Assembly: GCF_001593385.1 (NCBI RefSeq)
Contig: NZ_LUVZ01000001.1
Coordinates: forward strand, 558,001 to 622,000
Length of the DNA: 64,000 nt
Direction: 5' to 3'
Origin: Chryseobacterium cucumeris
GTDB taxonomy: Bacteria > Bacteroidota > Bacteroidia > Flavobacteriales > Weeksellaceae
In this document: positions 16,057-26,370 of the stretch, piece after piece
Numbering within the stretch: position 1 is the first letter of the stretch
How the letters are laid out: every line of letters starts with the position of its first letter
Translations under genes and position numbers: made by a program
The notes under the pieces: generated by a model
What the model saw: the letters and a program-made list of their open reading frames with translations, nothing else
What the model was told of the DNA's origin: nothing
Database searches by the model: none

Positions 16057-18789
16057 TTAAAGAGCCAATACTCTTACATCAATTCTTCTGTTTTTTGCTT
16101 TGCATTCATCAGTGTCATTAGCTTCACAAACAGGATGCTGTGAACCATATCCTTCTGCTTCTATTCTGTCTCCGGAAATACCTAGTTCGAGCAGTTTAAG
16201 TTTGGCTGTCTGTGCTCTCAGATTGGATAATTTAAGGTTACTGTCCTCGTTACCACTATTATCTGTATATCCGCCCAGTTTTATTTTCAGATCAGGATAA
16301 GCATTTAAAATTTCTGACAAAGTATTCAATTGAAGCACGGATTCTGCTTTCAGATCACTTGAACCTGTTTCAAAATAAAGGTTTTCAATGGTATACCACT
16401 TATTTGGATCTAATGCAGACTTATCTTTTTGTTTCACCACATTGTAAAGTTGGTAAAGCTGGCTTCCGTCACCAATAGCAATTGTTTTTCCTCCGTCCAG
16501 TTTTATTTTCTGAATATTACCTGTTTCATATACAAAGTCTCCGTTTTCATTAAGGTGTCCTTTAATTTCTCCCGGAATGACCGTAATTATTTTAGAATCT
16601 CCATTTACAGTTACTGCACTACTGGAAATTCCTGTAAGGCTTTCAATTTTTGCTTTTCTGTTAGCTTCAATTTTATCTTTATGCAAAACAGCCAAAGTAG
16701 GTGCAATCACCAAAGAAACGATTGACATTAATTTGATCAGGATGTTCATCGAAGGTCCTGATGTATCTTTAAACGGATCTCCCACCGTATCACCTGTTAC
16801 AGATGCTTTGTGTGGTTCTGAACCTTTATAATACGTCTGTCCATTAATATCAACTCCTTTTTCGAAGGATTTTTTTGCATTGTCCCACGCGCCTCCTGCG
16901 TTATTCTGAAACATTCCCATTAACACACCACATACTGTAGCTCCCGCCAGGAATCCTCCTAATACTTCAGGTCCGAAAATAAAACCGATTAATAAAGGAG
17001 AAACGATAGCAATCGCACCAGGCAGCATCATTTTTCTGATGGATGCATCTGTAGAAATGGCTACACATTTTTCATATTCCGGTTGCGCTTTCCCTTCCAG
17101 AATTCCCGGAATTTCACGGAATTGTCTTCTTACTTCTTCTACCATTGCCATAGCAGCCTGTCCTACTGCGGTAATCGCCAATGAGGAGAAGATAAACGGA
17201 ATCATCCCACCTACAAAAAGTCCGGCAAGAACGTCTGCCCTGTAAATATCGATACCATCAATTCCTGCGATTCCTACAAATGCTGCAAATAAGGCTAAAG
17301 CAGTCAAAGCAGCTGAAGCAATGGCAAATCCTTTTCCGGTAGCAGCAGTTGTATTTCCTACAGCATCCAGAATATCTGTTTTTTCACGTACTTCTTTGGG
17401 AAGTTCGCTCATTTCTGCAATACCTCCGGCATTATCTGCAATAGGCCCGAAAGCATCAATAGCAAGCTGCATAGCTGTAGTGGCCATCATTCCGGCAGCT
17501 GCAATAGCTACACCATAAAGGCCTGCACACAGATAAGAGCCATAGATTCCTCCTGCCAGTACAATAATAGGAAGTAAGGTAGATTCCATCCCAACGGAAA
17601 GTCCGCCGATAATATTGGTTGCGTGCCCTGTAGAAGACTGTCTCACAATACTGGAAACCGGTCTTTTCCCCATAGCCGTATAATATTCTGTAATAATACT
17701 CATTAAAGTTCCTACAACCAATCCAACCATTATCGCTCCGAAAACGCCCATTTTAGTAAACTCATGGCCTCTTAATACCATTTTTTCAGGAAGAATATAC
17801 GTTACCAGGAAATAGGAAGCAATAGCCGTAATCACAATACTTCCCCAGTTTCCAAGATTTAATGCATTTTGTACGCTGGAAGTGGATGACCCTTCATTAT
17901 CATTAATTTTCACAAATAAAGTTCCGATCATTGAAAATATAATTCCTGTTCCTGCAATCAGCATCGGTAAAAGAATCGGGGCAAAGCCTCCGAATGCGTC
18001 ATCAGAAATGGTTTCTCTCCCCAATACCATAGTAGCCAGAACCGTTGCAACATAAGATCCAAAGAGGTCTGCACCCATTCCTGCGACATCTCCCACATTG
18101 TCTCCAACGTTATCTGCGATGGTAGCCGGGTTTCGGGGATCATCTTCAGGAATTCCTGCTTCTACTTTTCCTACAAGGTCAGCACCTACGTCTGCGGCTT
18201 TTGTATAAATACCACCTCCTACTCTTGCAAAAAGGGCAATAGATTCAGCGCCCAGAGAAAATCCGGTAAGAATTTCGATGGTTTTTTCCATTTCATGAGA
18301 ATCTACTGTAGCTTCAGGGGCAAAAATCTGTTTAATAATCAGAAATAAAGCTCCTAAACCTAAGACAGCAAGCCCGGCAACTCCCATTCCCATTACAGAA
18401 CCTCCTGTAAAAGAGACTTTAAGAGCTTTTGAGAGTGAAGTTCTTGCAGCTTCTGCCGTTCTCACATTCGCTTTGGTAGCGATTTTCATCCCGATAAACC
18501 CTGCTGATGCAGAGAATACAGCTCCTACGGCAAAAGCAATTCCGATACTCCAATGTGAGTTGGCATTACTTGACCCCATTACTGCCAATAGAATGGCGAC
18601 AACAACAACAAAGTACGTTAAGATTTTGTATTCAGCCTTTAGAAAAGCCATTGCACCGTCTGCAATATGGCCGCTGATTGTTTTCATTTTTTCATTTCCA
18701 GCATTCTGTTTATTGACCCAGTTGCTCTGAAGAAATGTATAAAGCAAAGCTATGACACCAAAAATTGGCACTAACACAAATAGATCCAT
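16057..18789 (-). CDS. hppA: Membrane-integral pyrophosphatase fused to a C-terminal OmpA domain
   Basis: A 910-residue protein. Residues 1 to about 720 form the H+/Na+-pumping pyrophosphatase, with the substrate motif [20 protein letters not shown] (about 210-230), [18 protein letters not shown] and a C-terminal [25 protein letters not shown] carries Ala rather than Lys at the position that marks potassium-dependent enzymes. After a linker, residues of about 790-910 are an OmpA/Pal peptidoglycan-binding domain ([34 protein letters not shown]). In this family both termini face the periplasm, so the OmpA domain would touch the cell wall. It would use pyrophosphate to pump cations outward. A soluble pyrophosphatase lies 2 kb away. 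Confidence 0.92.
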   Translation of the reverse strand: MDLFVLVPIFGVIALLYTFLQSNWVNKQNAGNEKMKTISGHIADGAMAFLKAEYKILTYFVVVVAILLAVMGSSNANSHWSIGIAFAVGAVFSASAGFIGMKIATKANVRTAEAARTSLSKALKVSFTGGSVMGMGVAGLAVLGLGALFLIIKQIFAPEATVDSHEMEKTIEILTGFSLGAESIALFARVGGGIYTKAADVGADLVGKVEAGIPEDDPRNPATIADNVGDNVGDVAGMGADLFGSYVATVLATMVLGRETISDDAFGGFAPILLPMLIAGTGIIFSMIGTLFVKINDNEGSSTSSVQNALNLGNWGSIVITAIASYFLVTYILPEKMVLRGHEFTKMGVFGAIMVGLVVGTLMSIITEYYTAMGKRPVSSIVRQSSTGHATNIIGGLSVGMESTLLPIIVLAGGIYGSYLCAGLYGVAIAAAGMMATTAMQLAIDAFGPIADNAGGIAEMSELPKEVREKTDILDAVGNTTAATGKGFAIASAALTALALFAAFVGIAGIDGIDIYRADVLAGLFVGGMIPFIFSSLAITAVGQAAMAMVEEVRRQFREIPGILEGKAQPEYEKCVAISTDASIRKMMLPGAIAIVSPLLIGFIFGPEVLGGFLAGATVCGVLMGMFQNNAGGAWDNAKKSFEKGVDINGQTYYKGSEPHKASVTGDTVGDPFKDTSGPSMNILIKLMSIVSLVIAPTLAVLHKDKIEANRKAKIESLTGISSSAVTVNGDSKIITVIPGEIKGHLNENGDFVYETGNIQKIKLDGGKTIAIGDGSQLYQLYNVVKQKDKSALDPNKWYTIENLYFETGSSDLKAESVLQLNTLSEILNAYPDLKIKLGGYTDNSGNEDSNLKLSNLRAQTAKLKLLELGISGDRIEAEGYGSQHPVCEANDTDECKAKNRRIDVRVLAL

Positions 18790-18888
18790 AGTTTATTATT
18801 TTATATTAAAAAATTGAGATTAGTCTTATAAATATAATGAAATTATAAACACATAATAAAATTCACTAACAATAATATATTATTTTGT

Positions 18889-18896
18889 AAATTTGT
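18889..18896 (+). promoter_or_regulatory. Promoter -7 element of the amidohydrolase gene
   Basis: TAAATTTG is a full TAnnTTTG match, 29 bases before the ATG at 18925. Confidence 0.5.
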
Positions 18897-18924
18897 TTAT
18901 CACTATGATTTGAATTAATTATTT

Positions 18925-20646
18925 ATGAAAAGGATATTGTACACTATTTTTTTATCTGCAAGCATAAGCAGCTGTCAAAATAAGATTCCACAACAAAACG
19001 CTGAAATGCTTTATTTCGGAGGTCCTATTATAACAATGGAAGACACCCCTCTTCAGGTTGAAGCTGTAGCAATAAAAGACGGGAAAATACTTTTTGCGGG
19101 AACAAAATCAGATGCAGAACGTTTTTCAGAGCCAGCAACCAAAATGATTAATCTTAATGGAAAAACTCTACTTCCTGGTTTTATAGATGTTCATGGACAT
19201 CTTACTTCAAGAGCCGGGATGATGGATATTGTAGATTTATCTCCTGAACCCTATGGCACTGTAAATTCAATTGAAGCTTTACAGATTACCATTAAAAACT
19301 ACATCAAAGAAAAAAAAATTACAGATCAACAGCCGATTATCGGAAATGGTTATGATGATGCAATTATGACAGAGCATCGTCATCCTACAAAAGCTGAACT
19401 GGATGTTATCAGTAAGACCAATCCTATCATTGTTATTCATGCTTCAGGCCATGCCAGTGTAGCTAACAGTGCCATGCTAAAGCTTTTGGGAATAACGGAA
19501 TCATCAAAAGATCCTGAAGGAGGGCACATTGGCAGGGATAAAAAAACAGGAAAACTGAACGGAAAATTAGAAGAAAATGCAAGTTTCAACGCGTTACTGG
19601 TCATCACAGAAAAAATGGGTAAAGGCAAAAACACAGAGGCTCATGCAATGGAAAATCTGATGAAAGCCCAGAATGAATGGCTCAGCTATGGACAGACTAC
19701 TATTTGTGATGGGAGAACGATGGGAGAAAGTGTTGCGCTGTTAGAAAAAGCAGCATCCCAACATCTTCTTAAAGCTGATGTTGTTTACTTTCCGGATTAC
19801 GAATATTTCAAAAAGGATTTCAACAGTTTCAAACCAAAGTATATGAAATATGAAAATCACCTGAAATTAGCCGGATTCAAATTTTCTGACGACGGTTCTC
19901 CACAAGGTAAAACGGCCTGGCTTACCCAGCCTTATTTAGTTCCTCCTGAAGGTCAGTCTAAGGATTATAAAGGATTCCCTATTTTTACGGATGAAACCTT
20001 ATACAACGATCTGAAAGTCCTTTTTCAAAATCACATCACTGCCCAGCTTCATGTAAATGGAGATGCTGCAATTGATCAGGCCATCCGTGTTATTCAAAGA
20101 TTAAAAGATGAAAACATTTACAAGCCGGAATTGCGGGCAACATTAATTCATGTACAGAACAGCAGACCTGATCATATTCAAAAAATAAAAGAATTAGGAG
20201 TAATCCCTTCTTACTTTTCTACGCATGCTTATTTATGGGGAGATTGGCATTATTCGAGTGTTTTCGGCCCTGAAAGAGCTTCTTTTATAAGCCCGGCAAA
20301 TTCAGCATTAAAAGCAGGAATTATTTTTACCATTCATCATGATGCTCCGGTTACACCACCCGATCTGATTACAGCAGTATACGCAGCAGTGAATAGAAAG
20401 ACACGGTCTGGAATGATTTTAGGTCCTAATGAAAAAATCTCCACCCTTGAAGCGTTAAAAGCGATTACCATTAACGGAGCTTATCAATTGCAGGAAGAAA
20501 ACAGAAAAGGGTCTATTAAACCTGGTAAACTAGCTGATTTTGTTATTCTTGATCAGAATCCTTTAACCACAACTCCTGAAAATCTCAGAAACATTAAGGT
20601 TCTGGAAACGATAAAAGAAGGAAATTCTGTATACAAAAGAAATTAA
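18925..20646 (+). CDS. Amidohydrolase, YtcJ-like, lipoprotein
   Basis: A 573-residue metal-dependent hydrolase. MKRILYTIFLSASISSCQ is an SPII signal with Cys at residue 17, so it is probably membrane-anchored in the periplasm. The catalytic barrel starts at GKTLLPGFIDVHGHLTSRAG (HxH ligands), has HASGHASV, QLHVNGDAAIDQ and HVQNSRPDH, and ends FTIHHDAPV with a composite small barrel (EALKAITINGAYQ, GSIKPGKLADFVIL). It resembles N-substituted formamide deformylase and YtcJ proteins that hydrolyse amides. The substrate is unknown. It stands alone between leftward genes and ends at a strong terminator. Confidence 0.9.
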   Translation: MKRILYTIFLSASISSCQNKIPQQNAEMLYFGGPIITMEDTPLQVEAVAIKDGKILFAGTKSDAERFSEPATKMINLNGKTLLPGFIDVHGHLTSRAGMMDIVDLSPEPYGTVNSIEALQITIKNYIKEKKITDQQPIIGNGYDDAIMTEHRHPTKAELDVISKTNPIIVIHASGHASVANSAMLKLLGITESSKDPEGGHIGRDKKTGKLNGKLEENASFNALLVITEKMGKGKNTEAHAMENLMKAQNEWLSYGQTTICDGRTMGESVALLEKAASQHLLKADVVYFPDYEYFKKDFNSFKPKYMKYENHLKLAGFKFSDDGSPQGKTAWLTQPYLVPPEGQSKDYKGFPIFTDETLYNDLKVLFQNHITAQLHVNGDAAIDQAIRVIQRLKDENIYKPELRATLIHVQNSRPDHIQKIKELGVIPSYFSTHAYLWGDWHYSSVFGPERASFISPANSALKAGIIFTIHHDAPVTPPDLITAVYAAVNRKTRSGMILGPNEKISTLEALKAITINGAYQLQEENRKGSIKPGKLADFVILDQNPLTTTPENLRNIKVLETIKEGNSVYKRN

Positions 20647-20674
20647 ACCTATTGATACATAATAAAATATTCAC

Positions 20675-20706
20675 AAAAAAAGCAGATGAAAAATCATCTG
20701 CTTTTT
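20675..20706. terminator. Bidirectional terminator
   Basis: AGCAGATGA (20681-20689) pairs perfectly with TCATCTGCT (20694-20702), with an A-run before and a T-run after. It separates the convergent amidohydrolase and pyrophosphatase genes. Confidence 0.9.
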
Positions 20707-20724
20707 TATTCTAGGGAAAAAATC

Positions 20725-21336
20725 TTATCCTCCGAATTTATCTGCATAGTCTGTTTGAGAAGCTTTGATCACTTTTCTTGCGTGTTCAGCTCCGTAAACT
20801 TCCTGGATTCTGCATTTTGCAGGCTCATCCGGTAAATTTTTATAAGTAAGGAAGTAGTGCATCAATCTTTTTACTTCAGCTTCCGGTAATTCAGAAATAT
20901 CTCTGAAGTGCCCGAAAGCGTGGTCATTAATCATTACTGCAACAATTTTATCATCTGCTTCACCTCCGTCGATCATTTTGAAACCTCCGATTGGAATAGC
21001 TTCCATCAATAAACCTCCGGCATGGATATTGTGAGAACTTAAAACACAGATATCAAGTGGGTCATGATCACCCATAGTAACGTCAGTAGCACCTGATTCT
21101 ACAGCAAGTTTCATCACCTCTTTATCACAGTATGTTCTTGGTACAAAACCATATAAAGCCGGGATAATGTTAGAGAATTTCTGTGGCCTGTCTACCTTTA
21201 AATATCCTGTTTCTTTATCTACTTCATATTTAATAGTATCTGAAGGAACAATTTCCACAAATACGTTGACAACATTTGGCGCATCTTCTCCTGCAGAAAT
21301 TCCGTGCCATGGATGTGCTTTAAAATTTGGAATCAT
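20725..21336 (-). CDS. ppa: Soluble inorganic pyrophosphatase (family I)
   Basis: A 203-residue cytoplasmic enzyme that splits pyrophosphate into two phosphates. Visible landmarks are VFVEIVPSDTIKYEVDKETG, the GFVPRTYC strand, the Asp-rich GDHDPLDICVLS signature (PS00387 pattern D-x-D-P-x-D) and DDKIVAVMINDHAFG. The form resembles the eukaryote-like family I PPase of Bacteroidota (YGFVPRTY). It ends a leftward run with 17 bases after the preceding gene. The energy-conserving PPase/OmpA fusion 2 kb away suggests the cell balances a waste route and a pump route for pyrophosphate. Confidence 0.92.
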   Translation of the reverse strand: MIPNFKAHPWHGISAGEDAPNVVNVFVEIVPSDTIKYEVDKETGYLKVDRPQKFSNIIPALYGFVPRTYCDKEVMKLAVESGATDVTMGDHDPLDICVLSSHNIHAGGLLMEAIPIGGFKMIDGGEADDKIVAVMINDHAFGHFRDISELPEAEVKRLMHYFLTYKNLPDEPAKCRIQEVYGAEHARKVIKASQTDYADKFGG

Positions 21337-21353
21337 TATTTATCTGTTATTTT

Positions 21354-21866
21354 TTAAGTTATTATTAAAATTTCTTTTCTTAAATCTTCTATAGTTTCAG
21401 CAATATAATCGTTGCTTTCCATATAATTCATGATGAAAATCGTTTTGAATTCATCCAGCTGAACTTCTCCTTTTAATCCATCATAGGTTTTGTGAAGCAG
21501 TTCTATAATCGCATTCTTTGAGTCAACAATATTCTTCCATGAATTTTTCGTAATGTACAACTGTTGTGAAGAGTTATACTCAAATTCTTCGTTGATTGCT
21601 TTTTCTGTCAGGAAAATAAACTCATGAACCGCCAGTCCTCTATCAAACCTCTGGATAAGGTTGGATGGTTTCATTCTGTCCAGAAACAATGTCATTCTTT
21701 CGTAGGAATGTGCTTTGTTCTCTGAATTTGATTTCACGGTAAGCAGTTTGATTTCCTGGTTCTTAAGAGTAATGTATGAGTGTACAAATTGTCTGAGCAA
21801 AACCAGAAAAGGAATTGCAATAATCAATGCAAATGCATAGGGTAAATATCCTGATAGACTCGTCAT
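21354..21866 (-). CDS. Membrane-anchored protein of unknown function
   Basis: A 170-residue protein with one N-terminal membrane segment (SGYLPYAFALIIAIPFLVLL), then a mostly helical soluble part with many charged residues and a Tyr-rich start (VHSYITLKNQEIKLLTVKSN). I recall similar flavobacterial proteins annotated only as a DUF, and I do not assign a function. The soluble part probably faces the cytoplasm. The start at 21866 (ATG) is favoured over an in-frame TTG 15 bases earlier. It lies 24 bases after the multi-spanning membrane protein gene and 17 bases before the pyrophosphatase gene, so it belongs to the same run. Confidence 0.75.
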   Translation of the reverse strand: MTSLSGYLPYAFALIIAIPFLVLLRQFVHSYITLKNQEIKLLTVKSNSENKAHSYERMTLFLDRMKPSNLIQRFDRGLAVHEFIFLTEKAINEEFEYNSSQQLYITKNSWKNIVDSKNAIIELLHKTYDGLKGEVQLDEFKTIFIMNYMESNDYIAETIEDLRKEILIIT

Positions 21867-21890
21867 AATTTTAGACTGCAAAATTACTAA

Positions 21891-23066
21891 TTATTTTCCG
21901 TCTTCTAAAGAGTTTTTAAAGATATCCACTTTAGAAATTTGTATATAGACCAATGCAAGGATAATTATAAGATAAAAGCCAAGCATCATCCTGTTTACCA
22001 GAGACGGAAAAACCAAAAATCTCAGCATAACAGTTGTGTAAATAAGAACGAAAAACAAGAGCTGAGCCTGATTCTTTTTATTATAAAACGAGAAACGGTT
22101 AGCAAGAATAACCACAATAAAAATCAATAAAATCGGAAAGTAGGAAGAATTGAAATCCAACATTACATTACTTTTAATAAAACGAAAATAATCTGCAAAG
22201 GAAAATAGATCAGGCTGCGACACAGGATAAATCTGAACTTTCGTAAACTGGTTCATAAAAAGTGTAGACCAAGAAACCTGATTAAAAGCCTGTATTAAAA
22301 AGAAGGAAAGAAATATATATCCGTATGATACCAGTAATAAACCTGTTTTAATCTGAAAGCTATTTCTATAAAAATAAATAAGGGCATACAGGAATGAATA
22401 AAAAATAAAATATTCAGGTCTTGTAAGCACACAAAGCATAGCCCATATGCCTGCAAAAAAGAAATTTTTTCTCACTAAAAACACATAAAAGCTCAAAAGA
22501 AGCAGCAAGCATGATAAGGAATCTGCTGATACATGCCGGGCCGATTCCGGCAATGGCTTGAACAGTGAAATCAAAACAGTAAGGATGAAGGCAAGAGGAT
22601 AATTTCTCAGAATTTTTATCAAAAAGCTGAAAATCAGAACCAGAATCAATGCATAAGAGATAACTGAAATCAAAGAGATGGAAGCAGAAGCACTGAAACC
22701 AAGCTTAAACAATGACCAGCCGATAAAATTATAAAAAGGTTTTACCACAAAAAGCTGTAACTCTTCTTCGTAGGCTTTGGGATTTTGTGAGATTATTTTA
22801 TAGTAAGTACTCTCTCCTTTTGCCACTTCCTCAACCATGGGATTAACAGGCCCAAGTCCTGCAAAGTCGGGATTCTTTTCCCTCAGTTCGTCATATACCT
22901 TCTGATGAATTTCTTCAATTTTCATTTCAGGATATTCCGTTTTATAAATCAGCCCCATATAGGCCTCCATATCAGTGTTGTAATAATGATGGGTATACAG
23001 GTAGTATGACATCATGCATACATAGATTGAAAATATAAAAACAAGAATATTCTTCTTTTTTTCCAT
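21891..23066 (-). CDS. Multi-spanning membrane protein, GT-C-like
   Basis: A 391-residue protein with about 9-10 hydrophobic segments. The first segment is followed by a long extracytoplasmic loop starting with HHYYNTDMEAYMGL, then a TRPEYFIFYSFLYALIYFYRN membrane pair. A loop Asp between the first two segments, as in NTDMEAYM, is typical of GT-C glycosyltransferases that use lipid-linked sugars, and LKNYPLAF-type helices follow. This is a weak structural resemblance and could equally be an uncharacterised transporter. It sits between a PhyH-type gene and a membrane-anchored gene in a leftward run. Confidence 0.6.
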   Translation of the reverse strand: MEKKKNILVFIFSIYVCMMSYYLYTHHYYNTDMEAYMGLIYKTEYPEMKIEEIHQKVYDELREKNPDFAGLGPVNPMVEEVAKGESTYYKIISQNPKAYEEELQLFVVKPFYNFIGWSLFKLGFSASASISLISVISYALILVLIFSFLIKILRNYPLAFILTVLISLFKPLPESARHVSADSLSCLLLLLSFYVFLVRKNFFFAGIWAMLCVLTRPEYFIFYSFLYALIYFYRNSFQIKTGLLLVSYGYIFLSFFLIQAFNQVSWSTLFMNQFTKVQIYPVSQPDLFSFADYFRFIKSNVMLDFNSSYFPILLIFIVVILANRFSFYNKKNQAQLLFFVLIYTTVMLRFLVFPSLVNRMMLGFYLIIILALVYIQISKVDIFKNSLEDGK

Positions 23067-23154
23067 ACACTGATATTAAGAATACAAATGTAAAAAAACT
23101 ATCTTTTTAAACCCGTATTCCTATAAAAAGCTTTACGAAGAGGATTTTTCTGTA

Positions 23155-24087
23155 TTAAAGTTCAAACAGTGCCGGCCTCTGTGTCACTTCATGATAACAG
23201 ACACTATTTTCATCAAAGAAATGGTAAACAAGACTTTTTCTCGTTCTATTTTTATCCGTGTGAGGTTCTCCGCCGTGAAGAATATTGGCATGCCAGATTA
23301 ATAAATCTCCTTTTTTGGCTTTAAAGATTTCTTTCTTCAAGCCTAATTCTTTTACTTTATCCTCCAGGAAAGTTTCATAAGCTCTGTAGCTTTTCTTACC
23401 AATTTTCAAAGCTGTCCCTTCATTATCATAATCAGAATTCAGGAAATAAGGGAGTTTATGGCTTTTAGGAATATAATGAAGCGCTCCGTTATTCTCATCT
23501 ACATCTTCCAGGGCAATCCATACACCTAATAAACCACCTAATGGATAAGTGGTCATATGAATACTGTCAGAATGGGTTTTCTGCTGGCTGCCGTTGATAA
23601 AATTGATACTTTGGAAAAGTTTGGATTTTCCGTCAAGCAAAACAGATAAAAATTCTAACAGTTCTTTATCACTTCCAATATTTTTAATGATTTCTGAATG
23701 GTGGATCGCAAACATCAGTTTTCCTCCGTATATAAATTTCAAAGTCCCATCCTTCATTAGTTTATCAATTTCAGCATTGATCTGATCGGCCGTTTCAGGA
23801 GTAAGGAAATTTCTAAGAATCATATAGCCATTTTCATCATACTGAAGAGCACTTTCTTTATTTTCGTCGGAAAGTTTCTTAAAAAAAGGAGTTTCCCTAA
23901 GTTTTGAATCATCCAGTCTTCTTTCGCTAGCCGGAAGATGTGCAAAATCTTTACTTGAAATACTTGAAAAATAGTTCTTATTGATTCCGTATTTTTTATA
24001 TAATGGAATATTATGCTTTAATTTATTCTTTTTAAATATGTTATAAAGCATGTATGATAATTTGTACTGACGAATCTGTTGTAACAT
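23155..24087 (-). CDS. Phytanoyl-CoA dioxygenase (PhyH) family protein
   Basis: A 310-residue Fe(II)/2-oxoglutarate-dependent oxygenase. The iron ligands are readable as H-S-D in QQKTHSDSIHM (about 170) and a distal H in NILHGGEPHTDKNRTRKSLVYHF (about 275), with the following Arg likely binding 2-oxoglutarate. Family members hydroxylate lipid-like or amino-acid substrates, and the substrate here is unknown. It lies in the leftward run between the FemAB-like and GT-C-like genes, a setting that hints at envelope or lipid modification, which is inference. Confidence 0.85.
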   Translation of the reverse strand: MLQQIRQYKLSYMLYNIFKKNKLKHNIPLYKKYGINKNYFSSISSKDFAHLPASERRLDDSKLRETPFFKKLSDENKESALQYDENGYMILRNFLTPETADQINAEIDKLMKDGTLKFIYGGKLMFAIHHSEIIKNIGSDKELLEFLSVLLDGKSKLFQSINFINGSQQKTHSDSIHMTTYPLGGLLGVWIALEDVDENNGALHYIPKSHKLPYFLNSDYDNEGTALKIGKKSYRAYETFLEDKVKELGLKKEIFKAKKGDLLIWHANILHGGEPHTDKNRTRKSLVYHFFDENSVCYHEVTQRPALFEL

Positions 24088-24160
24088 AACTGTTTTACTA
24101 AGGATTTTATAAAGTTACGGAATATTACCTAATTAGAACCAATCTAAACAATGCTTTTCA

Positions 24161-25075
24161 TCATAAAAAAGACTTTCCTCTTAATACAAGATATCCTAAT
24201 TTTTTAAAAAGGTTCTTTTTTGAATTCTCAATAATTCCGTACGGTCTTAATTCGGGACGAAACCCTCTGAAAAACTCTTCAATATTAGGTAGTTCTCCCC
24301 CTTCAAAATCAAAAATATGAGTTTCTATATTTTCTTTAATGAGATGATCAATCAATACGGATGCTCCTGATAATTTGACATAATCTTTATCATTAAAATT
24401 TCCTAAAAGCGCTACCATATTACTATCCGAATACGTAGCAATCATGTTAACAATCTTATGCTTATAGTAAAAAGCTGTGAATTTCAGATATCCGGACTTA
24501 TAAAAGCTTTCAAAAATCCTCATGAATTCAAACAAATCATGGTCTTTATTCAATCCTATTGTATTGGATTCAATAAAAGCTTTTGCTTTCTCATAAGGGA
24601 TTGTTTTGATTTCTGATTCTTGTAAAACAGCTTCATCTAACCGAAGTTTTCTTTTTCTTTTAGGTGAATATTTCGAATATACTTTCTCATAAGCCTCAGG
24701 ATATAATAAAAAGTTTTTCTTGATTCTGATCTTTGTGCGAAGCTGATTGACATCATTAAAAGGATACGCCCTTATCATGTAATTTTTTTCCAGGTATTCT
24801 AAAAATGACTCATTAAGATCCACATCATCTTTGCTGGAAAAAACTCCAAGCTGCTGACAAAGCTTAGGATTATGCACTATTTTCAGTCCATATTTTCTTA
24901 CAAAAGGTATGGGCATTACAGCTTCATAATCTTTATAAACAAGAATTTCCCATGGCATTGTAGAAGTTGTATCTAAAAAATCTTTTGTTGCAGAATATTT
25001 TCTTTGTTCGGAATTTTCTAAACATTGAGCATATTTTACAAAATCAATTTCATGGTATTTCAATCTTCTAATCAT
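24161..25075 (-). CDS. FemAB/GNAT-like acyltransferase
   Basis: A 304-residue protein with two GNAT-like halves: an N-terminal part with EILVYKDYEAVMPIPFVRKYG and a C-terminal part with YLKFTAFYYKHKIVNMIATYSD and ASVLIDHLIKENIETHIFDFEGGE. This double GNAT layout matches FemAB-type and related acyltransferases, which add amino acids to peptidoglycan precursors or acyl groups to lipids. Substrate and donor are unknown. Its ATG overlaps the RadC stop by 4 bases, so the two are probably translated together. Confidence 0.65.
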   Translation of the reverse strand: MIRRLKYHEIDFVKYAQCLENSEQRKYSATKDFLDTTSTMPWEILVYKDYEAVMPIPFVRKYGLKIVHNPKLCQQLGVFSSKDDVDLNESFLEYLEKNYMIRAYPFNDVNQLRTKIRIKKNFLLYPEAYEKVYSKYSPKRKRKLRLDEAVLQESEIKTIPYEKAKAFIESNTIGLNKDHDLFEFMRIFESFYKSGYLKFTAFYYKHKIVNMIATYSDSNMVALLGNFNDKDYVKLSGASVLIDHLIKENIETHIFDFEGGELPNIEEFFRGFRPELRPYGIIENSKKNLFKKLGYLVLRGKSFL

Positions 25076-25749
25076 AATAATCCTGCGTCTGAGAAGCTAA
25101 AATAAGAGTCCTGCGTGACAATAATATGGTCTAAAAGCTGAATGCTTAATGTATTTCCCGCTTCTTTTATTTTCTGTGTGATATTGATATCTTCCCGGCT
25201 TGGTTTTAAACTTCCGGAAGGATGATTGTGCGCAATGATAATACCTGTTGAAAAATGATCCAAAGCTGACTTATAAAGTGTTCTTACATCTACAATAGAC
25301 TGACTGATCCCTCCCTGTGTGAGTTGAGAAACATGAATTACTTTATTGCTGTTATTAAGGAAAATTGTCCAGAACTCTTCTGTTCTCAGATCGGAGAGCT
25401 GGTTTCTGAGAATCGCATAAGCATCATGACTGTTTCCAATAATTGTTTTTTCAGGAATATCCTGTACTGCTCTTCTTCTGCCGATTTCCAAAGCTGAAAT
25501 AATTGAAATGGCTTTTGATTCTCCAATACCTTTAAATTTCATCAGATCTTTGGCAGAAAGTAAGCTCAATTCATTCCAACTGTTATTGACAGAGGCCAAA
25601 ATTTTCCTTGCTAATTCCAAAGCATCTTCCTCTCTATTTCCACTTCCCATAATAATTGCCAGAAGTTCAGAATCAGAAAGTGAGCTTTTGCCTTTCTGCA
25701 AAAACTTTTCTCTGGGTCTGTCATCTTCGGCAAGGAGTTTTATGGCCAT
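25072..25749 (-). CDS. radC: RadC-like JAMM-domain protein
   Basis: A 225-residue protein. The N-terminal helix-hairpin-helix part carries SLSDSELLAIIMGSG and KFKGIGESKAISIISALEIGRR. The C-terminal JAB domain has IIAHNHPSGSLKPSREDINIT, the complete JAMM signature (H-x-H, S-x-x-D). Despite its name, RadC family members have no demonstrated repair role; a metallo-enzyme activity is assumed. The gene lies in the long leftward run and overlaps the FemAB-like gene. Confidence 0.92.
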   Translation of the reverse strand: MAIKLLAEDDRPREKFLQKGKSSLSDSELLAIIMGSGNREEDALELARKILASVNNSWNELSLLSAKDLMKFKGIGESKAISIISALEIGRRRAVQDIPEKTIIGNSHDAYAILRNQLSDLRTEEFWTIFLNNSNKVIHVSQLTQGGISQSIVDVRTLYKSALDHFSTGIIIAHNHPSGSLKPSREDINITQKIKEAGNTLSIQLLDHIIVTQDSYFSFSDAGLL

Positions 25750-25778
25750 GGAAAAAAATTATAGATGAATATTATCAA

Positions 25779-26357
25779 TTAATAGAAAGCATATAAAATA
25801 ACAGGTTTTGGAGACCTATCAATATATTTTGCTGTTTCTTTAAGTGCATTGACGGAAAGCATCGGGCATCCTAAACTCAGACATGCAGGAGTCTGAGATT
25901 CTGTGTCAGGAATGCATCCGTAGGAATGAAGAACAATAGCTCTTTGCATGGCATTGCTATTGGTAGCATCCAGTCCTGCCAGACGATAAGCTTTCCCAAA
26001 CTTCCCTATATAGCTTTCTCCAATGACATATTTTCCAAGTGATGACTGATAAGAGCCTTCAACATTACTGAATTTCAAAGCATCTGATTTTGGAATGACA
26101 GAGCCTGATCCATGAGAAACTACAGCCTGCTGTAGAATCGTATTATTTTTCAGGTTATAAATAAAATAACGATACTTCCCGGATGGGATTTTAAAGTTGA
26201 TAAAAACAGCCAGTTCCTGATTGTACTCTTTTCCTTTTATATAATTTTTAATCTCCAAAATTCTTGTTTGAGGAATACCTGATGGGTTCAACTGCTGGGA
26301 TTCAGCTTTTGAACAGGAAATTACAATTAAAAAAAGAAAAATAAAGTGCTTCATCAT
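25779..26357 (-). CDS. Murein L,D-transpeptidase catalytic-domain family protein
   Basis: A 192-residue protein of the YkuD_2-like type. MMKHFIFLFLIVISCSK is a lipoprotein signal with Cys at about residue 15. The catalytic region has VVSHGSGSVIPK, VLHSYGCIPD and the nucleophile in SLGCPMLSVNALKETAKYI. Members are thought to form or remodel peptidoglycan cross-links in the periplasm. The Cys of LGCP is the expected nucleophile. Either of two adjacent Met codons may be the start. It lies 13 bases after the LolD-like gene and 29 bases before radC, so it is cotranscribed with an envelope-related run. Confidence 0.82.
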   Translation of the reverse strand: MMKHFIFLFLIVISCSKAESQQLNPSGIPQTRILEIKNYIKGKEYNQELAVFINFKIPSGKYRYFIYNLKNNTILQQAVVSHGSGSVIPKSDALKFSNVEGSYQSSLGKYVIGESYIGKFGKAYRLAGLDATNSNAMQRAIVLHSYGCIPDTESQTPACLSLGCPMLSVNALKETAKYIDRSPKPVILYAFY

Positions 26358-26370
26358 CCGGTTTTATATA

